A stretch of DNA of 5,771 bases from Methanosarcinales archaeon. Lineage in GTDB: Archaea; Halobacteriota; Methanosarcinia; Methanosarcinales; Methanogasteraceae. The stretch spans positions 1-5,771 of the forward strand of contig DAOWIV010000092.1 in assembly GCA_030640725.1 (NCBI GenBank), in the 5' to 3' direction. The notes below the pieces were generated by a model. The model had not been told where the DNA came from. It searched no databases and worked only from the letters and a program-made list of their open reading frames with translations. Positions 4,755 to 5,771 of the stretch are shown here, piece after piece (the stretch's first letter is position 1; each line of letters opens with the position of its first letter). The translations under genes were made by a program, and so were the position numbers.

Positions 4755-5239
4755 CCCTTGCGCTCTTTTAACAGGTTTTTTGCGCCGCGTAGCACCGCAA
4801 CGTGCCCAGGGGATTGAAACTCGCTCGAAAAACTAACCGACTCCCCGCGCATCGCGGATTCCACGATCTCATCGAGTTTTCTCATGGTGAGCGCACGATC
4901 CCTATCAGGGATGCCTGTAAACGTGGTTCTGTGATTCACCCAGAGCGAAAACGAGGAGCGGGAGTCGTACTGCAGAGCTCCTTTTGCGACATGTGCCAGA
5001 TCCGGGGAACGCTTGAGGATATCAGCCATGAATGGAAGTCCAAGACGCGCGCAAGCCTCGTCCGGCAGCACAGTGCAGATAAGCCCGCCGCCATGTATGC
5101 GCATGTATGCCACATCCTGCGGGAGGATTGTCTTTGCCGGCATCACCAGATCAGTCTCGCCTTCCCGGTCTGCCGAATCATATATCAGTACCATTTCGTT
5201 GTTTTTGATCGCATCGATCGCCTTTGCTATGTTTTGCAT
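4568..5239 (-). CDS. ribB: 3,4-dihydroxy-2-butanone 4-phosphate synthase RibB
   Basis: RibB converts ribulose 5-phosphate to formate and 3,4-dihydroxy-2-butanone 4-phosphate, the four-carbon unit of the riboflavin xylene ring; it is Mg2+-dependent and cytosolic. The 223-residue protein is a complete stand-alone RibB with no GTP cyclohydrolase II domain, as in archaea. It carries the acidic loop DSADREGETDL (Asp21, Glu26, Glu28), HGGGLICTVL (49-58), the phosphate-binding SPGHVAVLRG, the TELSIVLAMLAGI helix and CEMLDAGTGYALTREDAKKYAKK near the end. The ATG at 5239 is supported by strong Shine-Dalgarno matches at 5243-5256. Its first 13 nt overlap the end of rbkR, so the two genes are co-transcribed and probably translationally coupled. 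The 3' end is overlapped by the opposite-strand regulator frame. Confidence 0.96.
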   Translation of the reverse strand: MQNIAKAIDAIKNNEMVLIYDSADREGETDLVMPAKTILPQDVAYMRIHGGGLICTVLPDEACARLGLPFMADILKRSPDLAHVAKGALQYDSRSSFSLWVNHRTTFTGIPDRDRALTMRKLDEIVESAMRGESVSFSSEFQSPGHVAVLRGAKNLLKERKGQTELSIVLAMLAGINPVLVICEMLDAGTGYALTREDAKKYAKKNNLIFVDGEEIVSGWVEG

Positions 5240-5771
5240 AATATCACCTTCACCTCGTCACCATCACTAACATCCAGATGTTCTCGAAGATTTACCTGAG
5301 CTATAATCTCGATTATGTTATCAGGATAGTTTTTTCGGTTTGGAATAACGATTGCACCATTCACACCATCGAGTTTCACCCTGAAACACCTTACCGATCC
5401 AAACGTCCGGGTCCCGTCATCAAAACCTTCTATATCAACAAACCCAAGAGCATCCAGCCTTTTTCTTGCAGTTATGCTCCATGGATCCAGTTCGATGTTG
5501 AACGTGCCTGGAAACGGGGTAAACCCGAGTTCCCGCTCGAACTGTCGCATGTAGCCAGCGAGTGTAACATAGTATCTGCCCTCGCCAAGTCCCGTACAGA
5601 CCGCTCCGGTCAATCTGATCTCCTCATCATCCCCGAATATCTGCTGGTATTCGAGATACTCCTTCTGCAGGGCGAGTATGCCCTGTTCTGTGATCGCAAT
5701 CTCCTGACCGTTCGGAATCATCCTTCTTCTGATCATATTCTCCTGTTCAAGGGTCTGCAGTTTGCGGGACG
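5227..5771 (-). CDS. rbkR: CTP-dependent riboflavin kinase fused to a winged-helix regulator domain (RbkR), 5'-truncated
   Basis: The C-terminal domain is the archaeal CTP-dependent riboflavin kinase (DUF120/RibK family), which makes FMN from riboflavin using CTP. Its signature block runs from CTGLGEGRYYVTLAGY to FTPFPGTFNIEL, followed by the cradle-barrel strands ending KLDGVNGAIVIPNRKNYPDNIIEI. Before it, the end of a winged-helix domain is visible: SRKLQTLEQENMIRRRMIPNGQEIAITEQG. That reading frame continues past the ATG at 5736 to the window edge, so the gene begins outside and the ATG is internal. Proteins with both domains are known in archaea as RbkR, a bifunctional enzyme and regulator of riboflavin genes, which fits its overlap with ribB directly downstream. 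The operator it would bind should lie upstream, out of view. About 180 residues are visible. Stand-alone kinase is excluded by the helix-turn-helix part. Confidence 0.92.
   Translation of the reverse strand, partial: SRKLQTLEQENMIRRRMIPNGQEIAITEQGILALQKEYLEYQQIFGDDEEIRLTGAVCTGLGEGRYYVTLAGYMRQFERELGFTPFPGTFNIELDPWSITARKRLDALGFVDIEGFDDGTRTFGSVRCFRVKLDGVNGAIVIPNRKNYPDNIIEIIAQVNLREHLDVSDGDEVKVILCKT
5243..5256 (-). promoter_or_regulatory. Double Shine-Dalgarno for ribB inside the rbkR coding region
   Basis: On the minus strand GAGGTGA (5250-5256) and GGTGAT (5243-5248) lie in tandem before the ribB ATG, with 10-nt and 3-nt spacers. Both match the archaeal 16S rRNA 3' end. They sit within the last codons of rbkR, so ribosomes finishing rbkR could re-start on ribB. 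Confidence 0.65.

Noticed and set aside
4802..5299. Plus-strand open frame opposite ribB and rbkR
   Set aside because: It is a shadow of two well-supported genes, with no family resemblance and no start signal.

Overview
The window is archaeal and comes from a methane-metabolising lineage. The archaeal signs are an SRP19 gene, a tRNA gene with a bulge-helix-bulge intron, the agmatidine-forming enzyme TiaS, a riboflavin kinase of the archaeal CTP-dependent type fused to a DNA-binding domain, TATA boxes, leaderless-looking starts and GGTGAT ribosome binding sites. CfbD, from coenzyme F430 synthesis, points to a methanogen, an anaerobic methanotroph or a related alkane oxidiser. A Methanosarcinales/Methanomicrobia-like or ANME-like genome fits best, but I cannot name a species.

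Layout. Plus strand: the C-terminal part of tiaS (cut by the left edge), then cfbD with its own TATA-like element. Minus strand: a PHP-family phosphatase-like gene, convergent with cfbD. A short divergent promoter region with two AT-rich palindromes separates it from a plus-strand DUF211 gene. DUF211 converges on a minus-strand pair, tRNA-Tyr(GTA) followed by srp19, whose start codon lies only 4 nt past the tRNA 3' end. A 287-nt noncoding stretch (3901-4187) follows, with hairpins and several TATA-like elements. Next is a plus-strand winged-helix regulator gene whose frame runs 187 nt into the opposite strand of ribB. Last on the minus strand are rbkR (cut by the right edge) and ribB, overlapping by 13 nt as a small riboflavin operon. 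No stretch above 300 nt lacks a gene.

How the genes fit together. Most are housekeeping: tRNA-Ile2 modification (TiaS), protein targeting (SRP19), tRNA-Tyr, and cofactor supply (F430 via CfbD; riboflavin/FMN via RibB and RbkR). The window does not form one pathway, and I see no defence system, mobile element, CRISPR array or new multi-gene system. The points most worth checking are the tRNA-Tyr/srp19 transcript, in which tRNA 3' processing would itself make the nearly leaderless srp19 mRNA, the antisense tail of the regulator, a likely autoregulatory operator, and a structured intergenic region that may hold a small RNA.
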